NCBI RefSeq assembly: GCF_019097595.1
Contig: NC_080712.1
Coordinates: forward strand, 19,120,146 to 19,184,145
DNA: 64,000 nt
Direction: 5' to 3'
Origin: Hemibagrus wyckioides
Taxonomy: Eukaryota; Chordata; Actinopteri; Siluriformes; Bagridae
The first letter of the stretch is position 1; every line of letters begins with the position of its first letter. A program made the position numbers and the translations under genes. Of the stretch, positions 1-12,825 are shown piece by piece. The notes under the pieces were generated by a model that did not search any database, had not been told where the DNA came from, and was given only the letters and a program-made list of their open reading frames with translations.

Positions 1-959
1 TCTGAAATGTATTTTTCTGGATTTTTTTTATTCTGCCTCTCACTGCTCAAATACACCTACCATTAAAATTACAGACTGATCATTTCTTTGTCAGGGGGCA
101 AACGTACAAAATCAGGAGGGGATCAAATAATTTTTTCCCTCACTGTATGTGAGATAATGAGACTTTGAATACTTAAAATAAATTAAATACTTTAAATCAA
201 GACTAACACCTTAACACACAAATGAGTAGCTCAATTACATGATTATACTGAGGGGATTTTGTTGTATGTTCCACTATTCTTGCAAAGAAACATTCAGTGT
301 GTTGTGTCTGTGTTTCTACCTCACTAAAGGCTATTTGTTTAACTGGGTAAACATGTGTAGTAAGCATCATTTACTGTTATTCTCAAGTAAGATAATGAAC
401 TAGTTCAATACAGTGTAGACATAAGTGAGAATAAAATAACTGACCTTGTGGAGTCATGTAATCTGAATGACAGAAATACCCACGCATTTTCAAGCACTCA
501 GGTGGTTTTTAAATAGTCATGTTTCTATATATAACCATTCCCCTTAACAAAGAATGCTTGAGCATCCCTTCTTCTAAAAGTGTAAATGCATACATGCCAT
601 TAGTGTAAGTAGATTTCGCTGTGGTAAAATTAGGTTACGAATTACTTCAGTGCATTCAAAGATTTAGAAGTTCAGGAGCATCCTTGTTATAAACCAATGA
701 ATGACAAAGCAGACTAAGAATCAATATCAGTTGGTATCTAATATTCTGCAGACCATATAATGGAGCAAGGCATGTTCAGCATGCGTGTGCAGCGCATGTC
801 CACTTGGCTCTGTTTGTATAATCAGATTAATCACAATACTGATAGTCATTAGCGGTAAACGTCTGGTTTCTCTGTCCTGTCCTAATGGCTCTCGTGGTTA
901 AACTGCACTGCTTTCTGAAGTAAGGAAGGAGGCAGAGGTTTGTTTAATTTAGTTTGTTG

Positions 960-1110
960 TTTTGTGTTGAACTTGTTGTTGTATGTTTATGTAGCACCAG
1001 GTCCTGGAGAAACATTGTTTCATTTCACTATGTACTGCGCCAGCTATATGTGGTTGAAATGACAATAAAGCTTCTTGAATCTCTTGAATCTCTTGAATCT
1101 CTTGAATTCT
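960..1110 (+). mobile_element. LINE 3' end with TCTTGAATC tail
   Basis: A fish L2/Rex-type 3' UTR (GTAGCACCAGGTCCTGGAG, TGACAATAAAGC) ending in tandem TCTTGAATC units (1071-1105). Confidence 0.55.
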
Positions 1111-1439
1111 CTCACTGAAGCTTATGTATTAATGCACTCCCTGAGTCACACAAATGTTGCAGCAGCAGAGCAATTTCATGCTCAGCACCAACTCTCAATT
1201 ATGATAATGTCTTGCAATTCAGGAAAGGTGGAGGTGCACTGCTCTGCACAATTATCAAAACATGTACAGCATGTATACACGTACAAATACACTCCAGGGC
1301 TATTCACACAGCCCATGTACTGCTGTGCTGACAGGGGGAAGATGCACGTAATAGCATACAGCAAGGTCCAAAAGTCTGAGACTAGACTGAAAATCTGGGA
1401 TTTGTTTATTTCACTATAAACAATTAATTTAGTTCTCAA

Positions 1440-1850
1440 CACCAGCTCCATCAGCAAGAAAACCCAGCAGCATCTCTACTTCTTATGAAGGCTGAGGAAA
1501 GCCCACCTTCACCCATCTTGACAACGTTTTACAGAGGGACCATCAAGAGCACCCTGAGCAGCTGCATCGCTGCCTGGTTTGGGAATTGCACCGTCTCGGG
1601 TTCATGAGAGCCTGCAGTGGATAGTGAGGACAGCTGAGAAGATCATCAGAGTCTCTCGTCCCTCTATCAAGGACATTTACACCACACACTGCATCCACAA
1701 AGACAACAGCATTGTGGATGAACTCACACACCCTTCATATTCACTTTTCACCCTCCTGCCATCTGGAAAAAGGTACCAAAGCATTCGGGCAGCAGACTGC
1801 CCTCATGCCTTATCTCTTCTACTGAAGTTTGTGTTCAGATGACACTCTGA
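1440..1850 (+). mobile_element. LINE ORF2 C-terminal fragment (Rex1/CR1-like)
   Basis: A degenerate coding trace on the plus strand: a FLRRLRKAHLH-like start, TTFYRGTIKSTLSSCIAAWFGN, then IVRTAEKI, PSIKDIY and FTLLPSGKRY. This is the conserved C-terminal part of fish Rex1/CR1-like LINE reverse transcriptase ORFs. Several frame changes make it a relic. Confidence 0.7.
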
Positions 1851-2212
1851 TGGATTTGATCTAATATGAATCATAAGGTTTAGCACAAACTTGCAGAGTG
1901 CAAAAAGAATGCAAAAAGAAGAATTTTCTCTATAGTAGCCTCAGGCTTTTGGACCTCCAGAGAGAAAAAGCAATCAGCTTTGACACAGTAAAACATGCCA
2001 GTGGTTTCCAACCATGGTGCTGGAGTATCCCTGCTCTTGCCTATTTTAAAGTTTTCCCTAGTCGAACACACCCACATGAAGTCAGGAAGGGCTTGTTAAA
2101 TAGCTGATTAAGTGGCCTGTCAATTAGAGGTGTTAAAGCAGGAAAAAATATACGCAGGACAAGACTAGCAGGGTATACCATGAATCAATCCATCAGAAAG
2201 TGTTATTGTGCT

Positions 2213-2217
2213 TGTGT

Positions 2218-2248
<31 letters not shown>

Positions 2249-2276
2249 AGTGTTTGTGTTTGAGTGTGTGTGTGTT
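2213..2276. repeat. (TG)n microsatellite
   Basis: Interrupted TG run. Confidence 0.9.
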
Positions 2277-2372
2277 TCCACTTTTAACAGAGTAGCAGAA
2301 AGGGGGGGGGCAACTTTAGATCTGATGGACAAAGGGAAAAAATGTGAGCAATTTGTATAATTACTTCAACAC

Positions 2373-2376
<4 letters not shown>

Positions 2377-2409
<33 letters not shown>
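2377..2409. repeat. (TC)n microsatellite
   Basis: CT run of about 16 units. Confidence 0.9.
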
Positions 2410-2411
<2 letters not shown>

Positions 2412-2419
2412 ATAGCCAA

Positions 2420-3920
2420 AGAAAATGTATACCAGGATTATGTCAATCACTCAAATCAAGATAAGTAGCATGGCTTCAGTACTAGTTTGAGAGCTTTAGC
2501 CACACTGCAGACGGCACTGGCCAGTCATTGATGCTGAGCTGTATTACTTGCATCTATAAGGACACAAAGTCTGAAAATGAAACTCTTGCAGCCTGATGCA
2601 CAACCACATTAGTCATGCAGCAGTATCAAGTCATCAGCATATGCATTTTGCCCCATATTAAATCACTGTTTATTATATTGCATGCTGCTGATTGAAACTG
2701 AGCTGTACTAAAATTAAAAATGGAGAGAGGGAAAGACTAAACGCACTGAGATTAAAGGGACAGCAAAAAGAGTGAAAAGGCCATGTTTAACCTCTCCAGT
2801 CTAAGCCAAGGTAAAGTATATATAATGTGCACTACCTGTCAGCCAGTCATCTTTACTGCACCAAGACAGCTGAAAGGACCTGGTGTTGTACCCTGAATTC
2901 CAAATTAAATCAATCATTGGTCTGCCTCCTGTTCTTAGTCTCTCCTCATACATTAGAGCATCAAAAGACTTTCCCAAAATCAGGCTGACAGCATCAGCAG
3001 TGTCTGCCATGTCACACCAAACAAAATATACACTATTACTTAAAATAAACTGCTAACTCAGATAGCAAAATTTAACTGATAGTGATAACTACCTAGTCAG
3101 ACCTCTAGGTAGTGATAACTACCTAGTCAGAAAAAATAAAAAAAATAATAATAAAAAATAAAAAATTAATTCTAATTAATTTCCAAAATGAGTATAATCA
3201 AATGGAATTTTGTAATTACAAATTATGTACAATATTTAGAAATGACAAACAACTATCCTAGTTGTATAAAACTGTCATGATTTAGGCTACTGAGCATAGT
3301 CATTCCAAGCACCCTGCAAGTCTGCAGTTTTTAAGAATAAAATTAAAAACAATAAAATTTCTGTCAATCATGATCATTACTCTTTTAATGATTGGTGGTT
3401 GGTTACGAAGTTCAGCCCCTTTGAGAGGTCTCACAATTATCACATGGAGAACGCAGTGTGTCAAGTCATTGTATTTTTGATTCTACTGTCTACTCTTACA
3501 GAGTCTACTGTGATCCCCTATGTCACACACATCCCTACCACCACCTCCGCTCCACCATAATACACTTGCTGACTCCCAGTGCATCCATGTGTCAGAGTCA
3601 CACACACAATTACGTATTAAAAGCCTGCAGTCCAATGAACATTAATCTGTACTCCATTAAAAAAAGGGTACTTGAATCTTTCACAGGATCCCACTATGTC
3701 AGTAGAGTTCTGACAGCAGTGCATCTACTGGCTTCTATGGACATTTTCATGCAGGCTGCACTGTCCAGCAAAAACATGTAGTATTAAATGAACAAACATT
3801 GTGACACAGCAGTGAGAGCTCTGATATTTTTTCACAAGAGCAATAAATCATACATGCATATTGGTAAACATTGTCACATATTAATGAAATTTTAAGGCCA
3901 ATGCATCCCATGTAGCCTCA
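2420..3920. other. Intergenic/intronic, no gene seen
   Basis: Downstream (3') of the last visible pcdh15 exon. It holds only an A-rich stretch at 3131-3170 and a 24-bp direct repeat (GTGATAACTACCTAGTCAG at about 3081 and 3112). Confidence 0.6.
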
Positions 3921-3923
3921 AAG

Positions 3924-4341
3924 CTACACTGTGTGTGGGCAAAAGTTTGTGGACACCAGATTATCAAATTCATACGTGGTTGTTCCTCAAACTGATGCCA
4001 CAAAGTTGAAAGCACACAATTATATAGAATGTTGGCATGTTGTGGTATTAATATTTCCCTTCACAGGAACTAGGAGTCCCTAAGCACGTTACATAAAGAC
4101 ATGGTTTACCATGGTTGGACTGAATGAACTCAAGCGACCCCACAGAACACCTTTAGGATAAACTGGAATAATGAAATCAAGTGCCTGAGCCCACTAATGC
4201 TCTTGTGGTTCAATGGGCAAATCCCTACAACCACGCTCCAACATCTAATGGCAAATGGAGGACTGAATCTTAAATGGGATTTTCAAAAACAAATTTGATT
4301 ATTATGGTCAAGCGTCCACAAACTTTTGGCTATATGGTGTA
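3924..4341. mobile_element. Tc1/mariner-derived relic
   Basis: Ends resemble the CACTATATGGCCAAAAGT-type inverted terminal repeats (left TACACTGTGTGTGGGCAAAAGT, right ACTTTTGGCTATATGGTGTA). The interior retains traces of the transposase C-terminus (GACTGAATGAACTCAAG, ACCTTTAGGATAAACTGG). It lies within the pcdh15 region. Confidence 0.6.
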
Positions 4342-4395
4342 TGTCTAATATGATATGAAACACTGAGATAGATCCTGAAGCAATAATGACCTCAC

Positions 4396-4551
4396 CTCAT
4401 TGACTGCCACGTAATAGCGAGGCTGCTGGAACTGCGGCATGTTGTCGTTCCTGTCGCGTACCACAATGCGCACCTCATGCAGAATAACAGCACCCACTAT
4501 CTCATTAGTGCACTGAACCTGAACCACTATAGTGGTGATGTATCTGGGGGG
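4396..4551 (-). CDS. pcdh15: pcdh15 exon, EC1-EC2 linker
   Basis: A 156-nt, 52-codon exon in phase 0 with a pyrimidine-rich acceptor (ccctttctttcag) and donor GAG|GTGAGG. It encodes IVVQVQC, the [13 protein letters not shown] calcium-binding linker between cadherin repeats 1 and 2, and the start of EC2 (YYVAVNE). DRNDN is the canonical DxNDN linker. The remaining exons of this large gene lie beyond the left end of the window. Confidence 0.93.
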
Positions 4552-4927
4552 CTGAAAGAAAGGGAGAAATATCTGACAGTTTTAACCTTGTGGGGATATC
4601 TGGCTGGCCTCTATGATTTTTTCAAGTGCAGATATCACACATAAACACCCACTAGCACACAACCACACATGAAAATATGAAAATACAGATCTAAGAACTA
4701 ATATGCATATTGCAAGTGTAGCCTACCAGTATTTCAGGTAATAAGAGTAGTGTCAGGGTTGAGCAACATTTCTAATATTACACCCCCTTTGATAGTTACT
4801 GTAATTATTTAACATGTTTCAAATAATGGAATCACTGCACCATGATAGTGCTGTTTTTATGTAAACGTCACCAACTAATTTGTGCTCATTTTTGTATGAG
4901 TGTGGGAGTGTGTGAGAGTCCACTCAC

Positions 4928-5088
4928 ATCTCGGTCCAGTACTCTTCCTGTACTGTTGAGGTAAAGTCTCTGGAGGATAGGGTCCAGTATAACCCAGTAG
5001 TCATAGTTCCCCAGTAAAGTAAGAGATATTGTCCGGCCCGGGTCCTGTGCTCGACCGTTAATTTGCATGTTCTCCACCAAAACTGTAC
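4928..5088 (-). CDS. pcdh15: pcdh15 exon, EC1 core
   Basis: A 161-nt exon (phase 1 to phase 0) with acceptor ctgtctcag and donor GAT|GTGAGT. The translation runs from GTVLVENM through [10 protein letters not shown] to [11 protein letters not shown], the EC1 beta-strands and the calcium-binding LDRD motif characteristic of protocadherin-15. The end in phase 0 after LDRD matches the next exon at 4396-4551, which starts with PPRY. No disruption is visible. Confidence 0.92.
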
Positions 5089-7870
5089 CTGAGACAGAGA
5101 AAGAGAGAAAGAAAGAGAGTGGGAGAGTAAATGAAAAAAAGATTTTGGAAAAAATTGTTATGGCATTTCAAAAATGGCCTTTATAGTGTGATGACTATAT
5201 CAACCTTGATATTTGAAGGGCGTTAAAGCTGATTACTATCTTTGTTGCATGATGATAAAGATGTACATGCAAAACAACAGTAGTTACTTGAATGAAATGA
5301 ATAATTAATAATGTGGATGCTAATCAGGCACGCATTCAGAAAGTCTGATTTTAATAATATGGAAGAAAAACACTGTGTGTATAGGACTGGAGTATGTAGT
5401 ATACAATTTTTCTTCTTTCCAACATTTATTCAAAGTTGTTAATCAAAGTTGTGACTTTGCAAAACATTCCAGATTCTTTACACAGGTTTTTGGTTTTTAC
5501 AGCCAGGTTTATACTTTCATTATTCTGCTTAAAGATCTACATCCAAATCTTCTGGCAGAAGATACCAGGTTTGGGGATAAAAAATCCTGCTACTTGCAAT
5601 TCATTAGTGCAATTCATGATGCCATCAATCTTTGAAAGAATTTCTGAATCACAAGCCTAAAGCATCCTCAAATCAGCACTAAAAACCACTGTGTTTTAGT
5701 GCGAGAATCAGGTGCTTTTCAGTGTATGCAGATTTTTACCAAATATGCTGATGGTGTACATCAGCAAAAAAGTTGTTTTTATCTAATCTGATTATTAGAT
5801 GTTAATACTTATTACTGTTAAAACTCAGTTCAAGTTTAGTAACAGTGACACTAAGTGAAAGGCTGCATTTTGTGTGATTCTCTCAGGAAGAGCTTCTTTT
5901 ATTGCTATTACGGCTGATGTTATTGCGGTAGCATCTAATAGCTGATATTGGATTAACTAAACACTAACCTTCTGAAACAAGCAGTTTTCAGAAAATCTAA
6001 AAATTTGCCAATAATATTGCTTATACGAAATGCTGTATGTTTGCAATATAAAAAAGGTGTTTTAATATTTGCATGAACAATTTAAATAACTATGTGTATT
6101 TATTTATGTATTTATTTATTTAACAAATTTCTGCATTTGTTTTTTGAAAATGACAGTAATTTGGAGTTGGATTTTGTGTTTTGCATGCTGGTGATGTTGA
6201 TGGGTTTCTGAAACCCTTGCATGAGCACTGTGAGACAGTTTGCAGTATTGTGGCACTCATTAGTATCACCTATTTTCAGTTCACTTTCTAACAATACCAA
6301 ACCTTCGATCATTTTGATTTTCTGGTTTTGACAATAGTCTGTTTCTCGTTCTTCTGTGATTTTGGCATTGCCTGTGATAGCCTGTCCAGTGATCACCTAA
6401 ATTTAGATTTTTTTTTTTTTTTTTCATATTTTATTGGACTGTTTACCTGGATTGTTGTTATTCTTCTTATTAAAGACTGCTCCCCTGCACTTGCATCTGC
6501 CTCTCTGAGTCTAGGTTTTACAAAGTGAAAGCTTTTTTGTTGGCTCTGTGCCCTATGGTTTATAGCTTTAGTGATCTTACTTTCACTTCTATAGCTCACC
6601 TTTATACTGTTACCATCACAATCAAGATATTTTGTGCCAAACAAATAAATACATGGAATGGAATGACAGAGAATTGGTAAATTGTATTAAATCAGTAGTA
6701 CAACAGCACCACAATAAACATCTCCCCAAAATGTGTTACATCTGTCTTATGAGAATGTATAGGTCAAAAATTGTTAGCATGATAGACAATCTATCATCAG
6801 GTGAGACCTCACTATTCCTGGGAAGTTATTCTTTATCATTCGTCTAGCCTCCACACTGCAAAATAATGTTCTCCCACTGTTCTCACTGTGACCATGTAAC
6901 AATACCCTTCCTTACACAATAAGCTATCAGCACCCATCCATCCCACCACACCTCCCCACCACCACCTTTCCTTTCACATAGCACACAGCTATCAATATGA
7001 GCAGTCCAATAGTAGAACAGCATTCTGCCTGTGCACCCCCGCCCCCCACAACCCCCAGCCACCTGACCATTTTAGCTTTACTTAGCGATGCTAGAAAATA
7101 TCATTCTCCCACAGAGACAGATTTGATATTCTAGCTCCAGCTCCATCAATTCGCATTCATCCCTGCGATTATGGCTGGCCTGAAATCCCTGAGTGCATGC
7201 CGAAACAAAGCTACAGACAGTGTGTGTCAAACACAAAAGCAGCTGTGTGGCTTGACTCAGAGAGAATGATGTATGCTCTCATGGAGAGACTGAGTGAGGG
7301 TCATGGTATGCGTACTGCGGCCTTTCATGACTCACACCATTAACCAAGTTCAGAATGATGGAGGAAGAACAAACGAAGAGAGGCCACAGTGGAGCCCTCA
7401 AAGTATACACCTACGCTAGTCTAGATCTACTCTGGCTGGAACAGCAGGATGATTGAACTTAATTGTGTTTGATCTCAGAGAGAAGTATACACAAGTATGA
7501 GGCTGCAAGTCAGTCAGGCTACTACAAAAGAGGGACTGTAGGGCTGGAGATGTGTGGAGAAATCAAACGCTATTAAAATCGGACGCATGCTTGGTGCTGC
7601 AGTACATTCACACATTACAGAGACAGACGAGCTTTCCAGACCACACACACACACACACACTCAACAGCACATACACAGTATCGCTGCAGGCTTCAGATAA
7701 ACCTTTTCACACTAATAAACAGGTGTGAACATGTTCTCAACACACTTACACTTAAGTCCTCGATCATGACCTTTTGCCATAAGTCTTGCTGAAGATTTCC
7801 CCAAATAAAAAACAACCACATACCTTGTGTCTGTTTGTCTGTCTCTTTGTCTGTCTGTCTATCTGCTTCT
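5089..7870. other. pcdh15 intron, no gene seen
   Basis: Left end of the about 36.7-kb intron. AT-rich single-copy-looking DNA with a T-run at 6407-6424 and short CA repeats near 7640. The small ORFs here lack codon structure or splice context. Confidence 0.6.
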
Positions 7871-7879
7871 CTCTAACAC

Positions 7880-8040
7880 AAACACTTTTGGAAGATTGTG
7901 AGTTCACATCCCAGCTCTGTCACTGCTAAGCCCTTGAACAAGGCATGCAACCCTAAACTGCTTAGGTGTATAAATGTAAAATCTACTTTAAAATTTACTT
8001 CTATAAATCGCTTTGGATAAGTGCATCTGTCAAAAGGCAT
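7880..8040 (+). mobile_element. tRNA-derived SINE (fish)
   Basis: GTGAGTTCACATCCCAGCTC is a box-B-like start. It is followed by the CCCTTGAACAAGGCATGCAACCC and AAATCGCTTTGGATAAGTGC segments found in common teleost SINEs. Confidence 0.65.
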
Positions 8041-8160
8041 GAATGTATTTTATCTCTTAATTGTAAGTGGTGTATAATAATTACAATACTTTAGATTATA
8101 ATGGCTTACATAGATTACATATACCAATTCTATACCCACAAAGTGTCTTTTCACATGCGC

Positions 8161-8167
8161 GCGCACG

Positions 8168-8198
<31 letters not shown>

Positions 8199-8207
8199 AT
8201 ACAAACA
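8161..8207. repeat. (CA)n microsatellite
   Basis: GCGCACGCACAC followed by a CA run. Confidence 0.9.
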
Positions 8208-8529
8208 CACAAAAAGCATCCTGCAAGAGTTTCTGGAAAGGTCTGACTCTAAAGAAGTCATCTCCTGTTACATTAAACTTTTAAGGGTTCCATCAGAGGA
8301 ACAAACCAAAGAACTGTTTATTGTGCTCAATGGATAAGCTTGAGTGTTTAGAAGTTAAATAGCTGTAAATAATCTGATTTTAAGGCTTAAAAGTTTTGTA
8401 GAGGCAAACAGCACCACCTCTAGCTATTTACTTTGCAGCCCAATGAGTTATTGGGTAGAGTATGTGCTTATATTTCATAGTGAAGCTCTGCCACTCTGTC
8501 CTTTAGCTAAGCTTTAAATAATAACTGTG

Positions 8530-8539
8530 AGGGTGTGTG

Positions 8540-8570
<31 letters not shown>

Positions 8571-8571
8571 T
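8530..8571. repeat. (TG)n microsatellite
   Basis: Pure TG run of about 16 units. Confidence 0.9.
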
Positions 8572-9885
8572 GCTTAAGAATGGATTATATATTCTTGTAC
8601 TTCATTTTGAATGCTGTTTTGGGAAGCTCATATCAGAACTATGGATATTTTCACATTTTCATTCATCTTCATTACCTAACCACACTGCCCCAATAAAAAT
8701 GGATAGGTTTCAGGTGTCACAAATGATTAATGAAATCAGCTGATGATGATGAAGCAAAAGCAACTTGGATCAAAAATCAATTTTAATCACTCAATGTGAT
8801 GAACCATATCTACCCCATGCCTATACCATCCATATGCACCTGCTAACAATTTTCCCTTTTGAAAGCTGCCATGTCCAGAGTACAATAAACACAATGAATG
8901 GAGATAGCTTAAGAGGTTCTAGTGGGTATTAGTGCTTAAAATGCATCATCAAACTCTTCTAGTCTATATCTAATGTGAAAAATGGCACAGATTCTACTTT
9001 ACATGTCGTGCCATGTATTAATTATCTATGGAAAATGTGTTTTGTGGATTTACTGCTGTTTATGAGGCAGGTTTTGCCATTTGTTTGTGGAAGACAGTTT
9101 TAATTTGGAGAAGCAGCTCAAATGGAGAGGAGATGTAGAGAAAGATGAGGGGGTCAGACAAAGGAAGTGAAGCTTTTAACAGCTCATCTATCTCATCTGA
9201 ATCTAAACGAAAACAGACCAAGAGCAGGCTAGATTAAACCTCTATTAGCAAAGACTTGCATCTAATTAATTTTTATCCAAAACAGAATAATAACAACTTT
9301 ATTCCTATAGAATCTCAGATAAAAAATATATGCCTTAACAAATAAATAAACAAGCACTTGAAACACCTTAATACTCTTATCTATAGTACAGTGAACATGT
9401 CTCATCAGTTGTTGAAATAGCAAAGTACATACAGGATATAGTTTTATAATGAAAGGAACCATAATCCTCTTTTGCAGTCACTGCCTGAGCTACAGTTGAT
9501 GTTGAGGTTGAGTATGAACAAGCATCTCCGTATAATGTCCATAAGGAGACTCTTCAAACAGCCCAGAGGGTATTACATTTAACAGAGCTGACATAAGTAC
9601 ACGGTGAAGGTAAACATCAACAAAACCAGAGAACAGAAATGCTCTTGAAGGCAAAGGAGTGTTTTGTTTTAGGCAGGGCTTAATCCATCAGATGGTAGGG
9701 AACAGAGGATGCACACACACTTTGAGAAATGGAGGAGCAGCAGCTGCAGAGTGCTTTGAGTGGGCAAAGGCTGGAATTGCCTCGATCTAATCCAGAAAAG
9801 TGGCAGGTGCTTGAAAATAATCCTACTTTCAACACATTCTCTAATTACATCTCTCTCTCACTTTCTCTCTCTCTCGGTCTCTCTG

Positions 9886-9929
<44 letters not shown>

Positions 9930-11560
9930 ACACATGCATGCATGCAAACATTTTGTTTAACAGAACTGTGGAATGTGAGTGTGGCTGTGAGAGTGGAACA
10001 TAATACAGGTTTAACATGCAATAAACTTTATATCTATGCTTTACTAAACCCAGTAACACATTTTATACACAATTTAGATATTTAGATTTGAGTCCTACCA
10101 CCTAACACAGTTATATTATGCAAGCCTTTTTATGACGTCCATCTGACACTAACATATAACACAAAAGAAAATAAATGTCTCACTACCAAACTAGAATTGC
10201 AGCTGGTTACTAGGGCTACACCATCTCACACATGACGAGATCTGAATCCGAAAATATAGACATGAGCCATTCTTACTCAGGAGAGCACAAGATAAAGAGA
10301 GTTGGAGAAAATGAAAGGAGTGCACTACCCTGATAAATATTGTAAAAGATTTGGGGCGTGCTACATGCTCTCTGACATGCTCTGAGTCATAATAATTTTG
10401 AATCTTTTTTTTTTTCAGTAAAGATAAAGCCAGATTAGATCTCACTCTAATTCTGTTAGGGATGAGCTTACTTCCTCTGGTGTTTGGCAGGCGGATACAG
10501 TTCAGAGAGGTTAGTGAATCTGCCTGAAGCAGCACCTGACACAGTGAATATGGGATATGTGAAATATGCAGATTAGATAAATGTCTGACAAAACTTTTCG
10601 CACACCTGCTAAAACTGAGTTTCCACAAAGGTCCTTATGGAAAAGTCTGGAAAATATACTGGAAGTACTTATTTGATATTTTAAAATATACATGTGAATC
10701 CAAAGATTTAATACTGAAAAGCCGGCTTAATCTTTTTTTCTTATTTAAAATTGGAATTAAACAGTATATTACAGATTTAAAATAGTAGTTAAAAAAATAA
10801 CAGAAGTATCTAGACCAGAGCATTATATCTAAGCATATTTTTTGTTATATTAACCATGTCGTACAAATGGTTAGAATTTTTTATTTATTTATTTATTTAT
10901 TTTCAGTTTTTATCCTTTCTACACGTGTTCAGATGATTTAGGTTATACACCGACTTGCGTAGTCCATGGCACCTCGAGTGCACATCATTAAAGCAAAACT
11001 AAACATACCAAATATTAAGAATTCTGAAATTCACATTGCTGTCATTGCTGTAATGACATGTCATTGCTGAAATTCCAATGAAAAATGGAATCAATGCTTC
11101 TTCAATACCACAACATGGCAAATCAAATTGCACTAGCCACTGTAAGCTGACTTGGATGAGTGACGCGCAACTTAGCTGGCTCAAGCAGCGAGGAGGCAGT
11201 AACCTAGCGAGCATGTCTGCATAAAATGACTGCAATGTGCAGAATAAACAGGCTCAAGGAGTGAAGCGTGGACATGTTTTGTCTACATCATTGCAGGAAG
11301 CCAACAGACAAAACCAGTATAGAAAAGGGGTCATAAATCCCACTTGGCCAACAAGCACAGCGTCCTCTAAAAAAAAGCTGAAATGTTGATAGGATAGCAT
11401 AGGGAACTACTTTAAGTGATTAGTGAAAGGTTCTTTTGAGGATTTAACTGTTTTTGCATTCAAAAGAAGCTTATCCTGCCATGGTGAACCAACAATGCTC
11501 ACGTTTTCAGTTTCTATCACAAACAAACTATCATTACATTTCATGTGGGTTACTTTTAGA
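8572..11560. other. pcdh15 intron, no gene seen
   Basis: Contains a long TC repeat (9850-9925) and a (TTTA)n tract (10880-10900). The 145-codon minus-strand ORF at 10191-10628 has no domain and no splice context. Confidence 0.55.
9850..9925. repeat. (TC)n microsatellite
   Basis: Interrupted CT repeat; it produces spurious Ser/Leu ORFs. Confidence 0.9.
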
Positions 11561-11569
11561 TATTTGGTG

Positions 11570-12115
11570 TTTAAAATGGAGCAATGGGTGTACAACCTAA
11601 GCCAATCATGTGGCAGCAGCACAATGCAAACAATCAAGCACATAATGTTGACATCAAACATGAGACCAGGGAAAAATGTGATCTCTATGACCATGGTATG
11701 GATGTTGATACCAGGTGGGCTGCACTGAGTATTTCAGAAACTTCTGATCTCCTGTGATTTTCACACCCAGCTTACACAGAGGTTCAGCAGGCTGCAATAC
11801 CTTGTTGAGAGAAATCAGAGGAGAATAACCAGACTGGTTTGAGCTAACAGGAGGTCTACAATAACTCAAATATTCACTCTTTATAACCATGGTGAGAAGA
11901 AAAGCATCTCAGAATGCACAACAAACTAGCCCATCTGTCACCAACATTCATGCTAAAGTCTCAGGGATCACATTTTCCCCCATTCTGATGTTTGAGGTGA
12001 ACATTAATTGAAGCTCTTGATACATATCTGCATCATTTTTGTGCATTGTGTTGCTGCCACATGATTGGCTGATTACATGCATGAATGTGCAGGTGTACAG
12101 TAATAATAAAGTGGA
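11570..12115. repeat. Two opposed copies of a dispersed fish repeat
   Basis: 11570-11890 and 11950-12115 contain the same family in opposite orientation. Shared words include CCAATCATGTGGCAGCA / its complement TGCTGCCACATGATTGG, and the second copy ends TAATAAAGTGG. The family is common in teleost genomes; I do not assign a superfamily. Confidence 0.5.
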
Positions 12116-12825
12116 TGGGGAGTGCATATTTGACTGAAAGTATGACATGCCTCATCGTTCCCTTTTGATGGAACTCAATGCTGTGTCATAGTTTGACGCA
12201 ATGGGAACACCCTTATGGAATGGGTGTCTGAAGCCTGTGTGAACACTGTAATTTCACTGAATGAAAGGATTTAGGTGACGTGTCACATGTCACCATAAAA
12301 GGGCATCTACATCACACATCCACAGCTTCAGGAAGACGTTTGTCTGTGTGAATTGTCACATATGTTTTCCCATCTGTCTTGTCTATTTTGTTACATCTCT
12401 TACCAATATAGCAAACAAACAATTTTAAAAAATGTGTGCCACCGTGCCCCATTTTTTTGGGGAGGACAACTCACACACTCTTTGCGTTATTTGTTTGAGA
12501 GTGTATGCATTGTTAGAGTTTTTCTCTTAAGAAGCTCCGCTTCCGTCTGGCTATATTTTCAAGTCAGGCGCTCGACCCAGCATCTGCCAAGGCAGTGTGT
12601 AGTCTTTTATCACAGGCAGAGGCAGAGCAGAGACAGGGAATTCCCTTTGGACTCGGAAGCTTGGTCCACAATTTCTTCCAAGCCAAATGACAACCTAATG
12701 TTGTCTGCATTCTGAGCTCTAAGCTCTGAGGATGTCAGCAATGAATTGTGGGTTGCGGCTGAGCAGTCTCCTCAGTCAGGCCGCGTGTTACCAATGTACT
12801 GAAGTCTTAGAGGAACCCATACTTG

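Noticed and set aside
10191..10628. 145-codon minus-strand ORF in intron
   Set aside because: No recognisable domain, unusual start, and AT-rich intronic composition.
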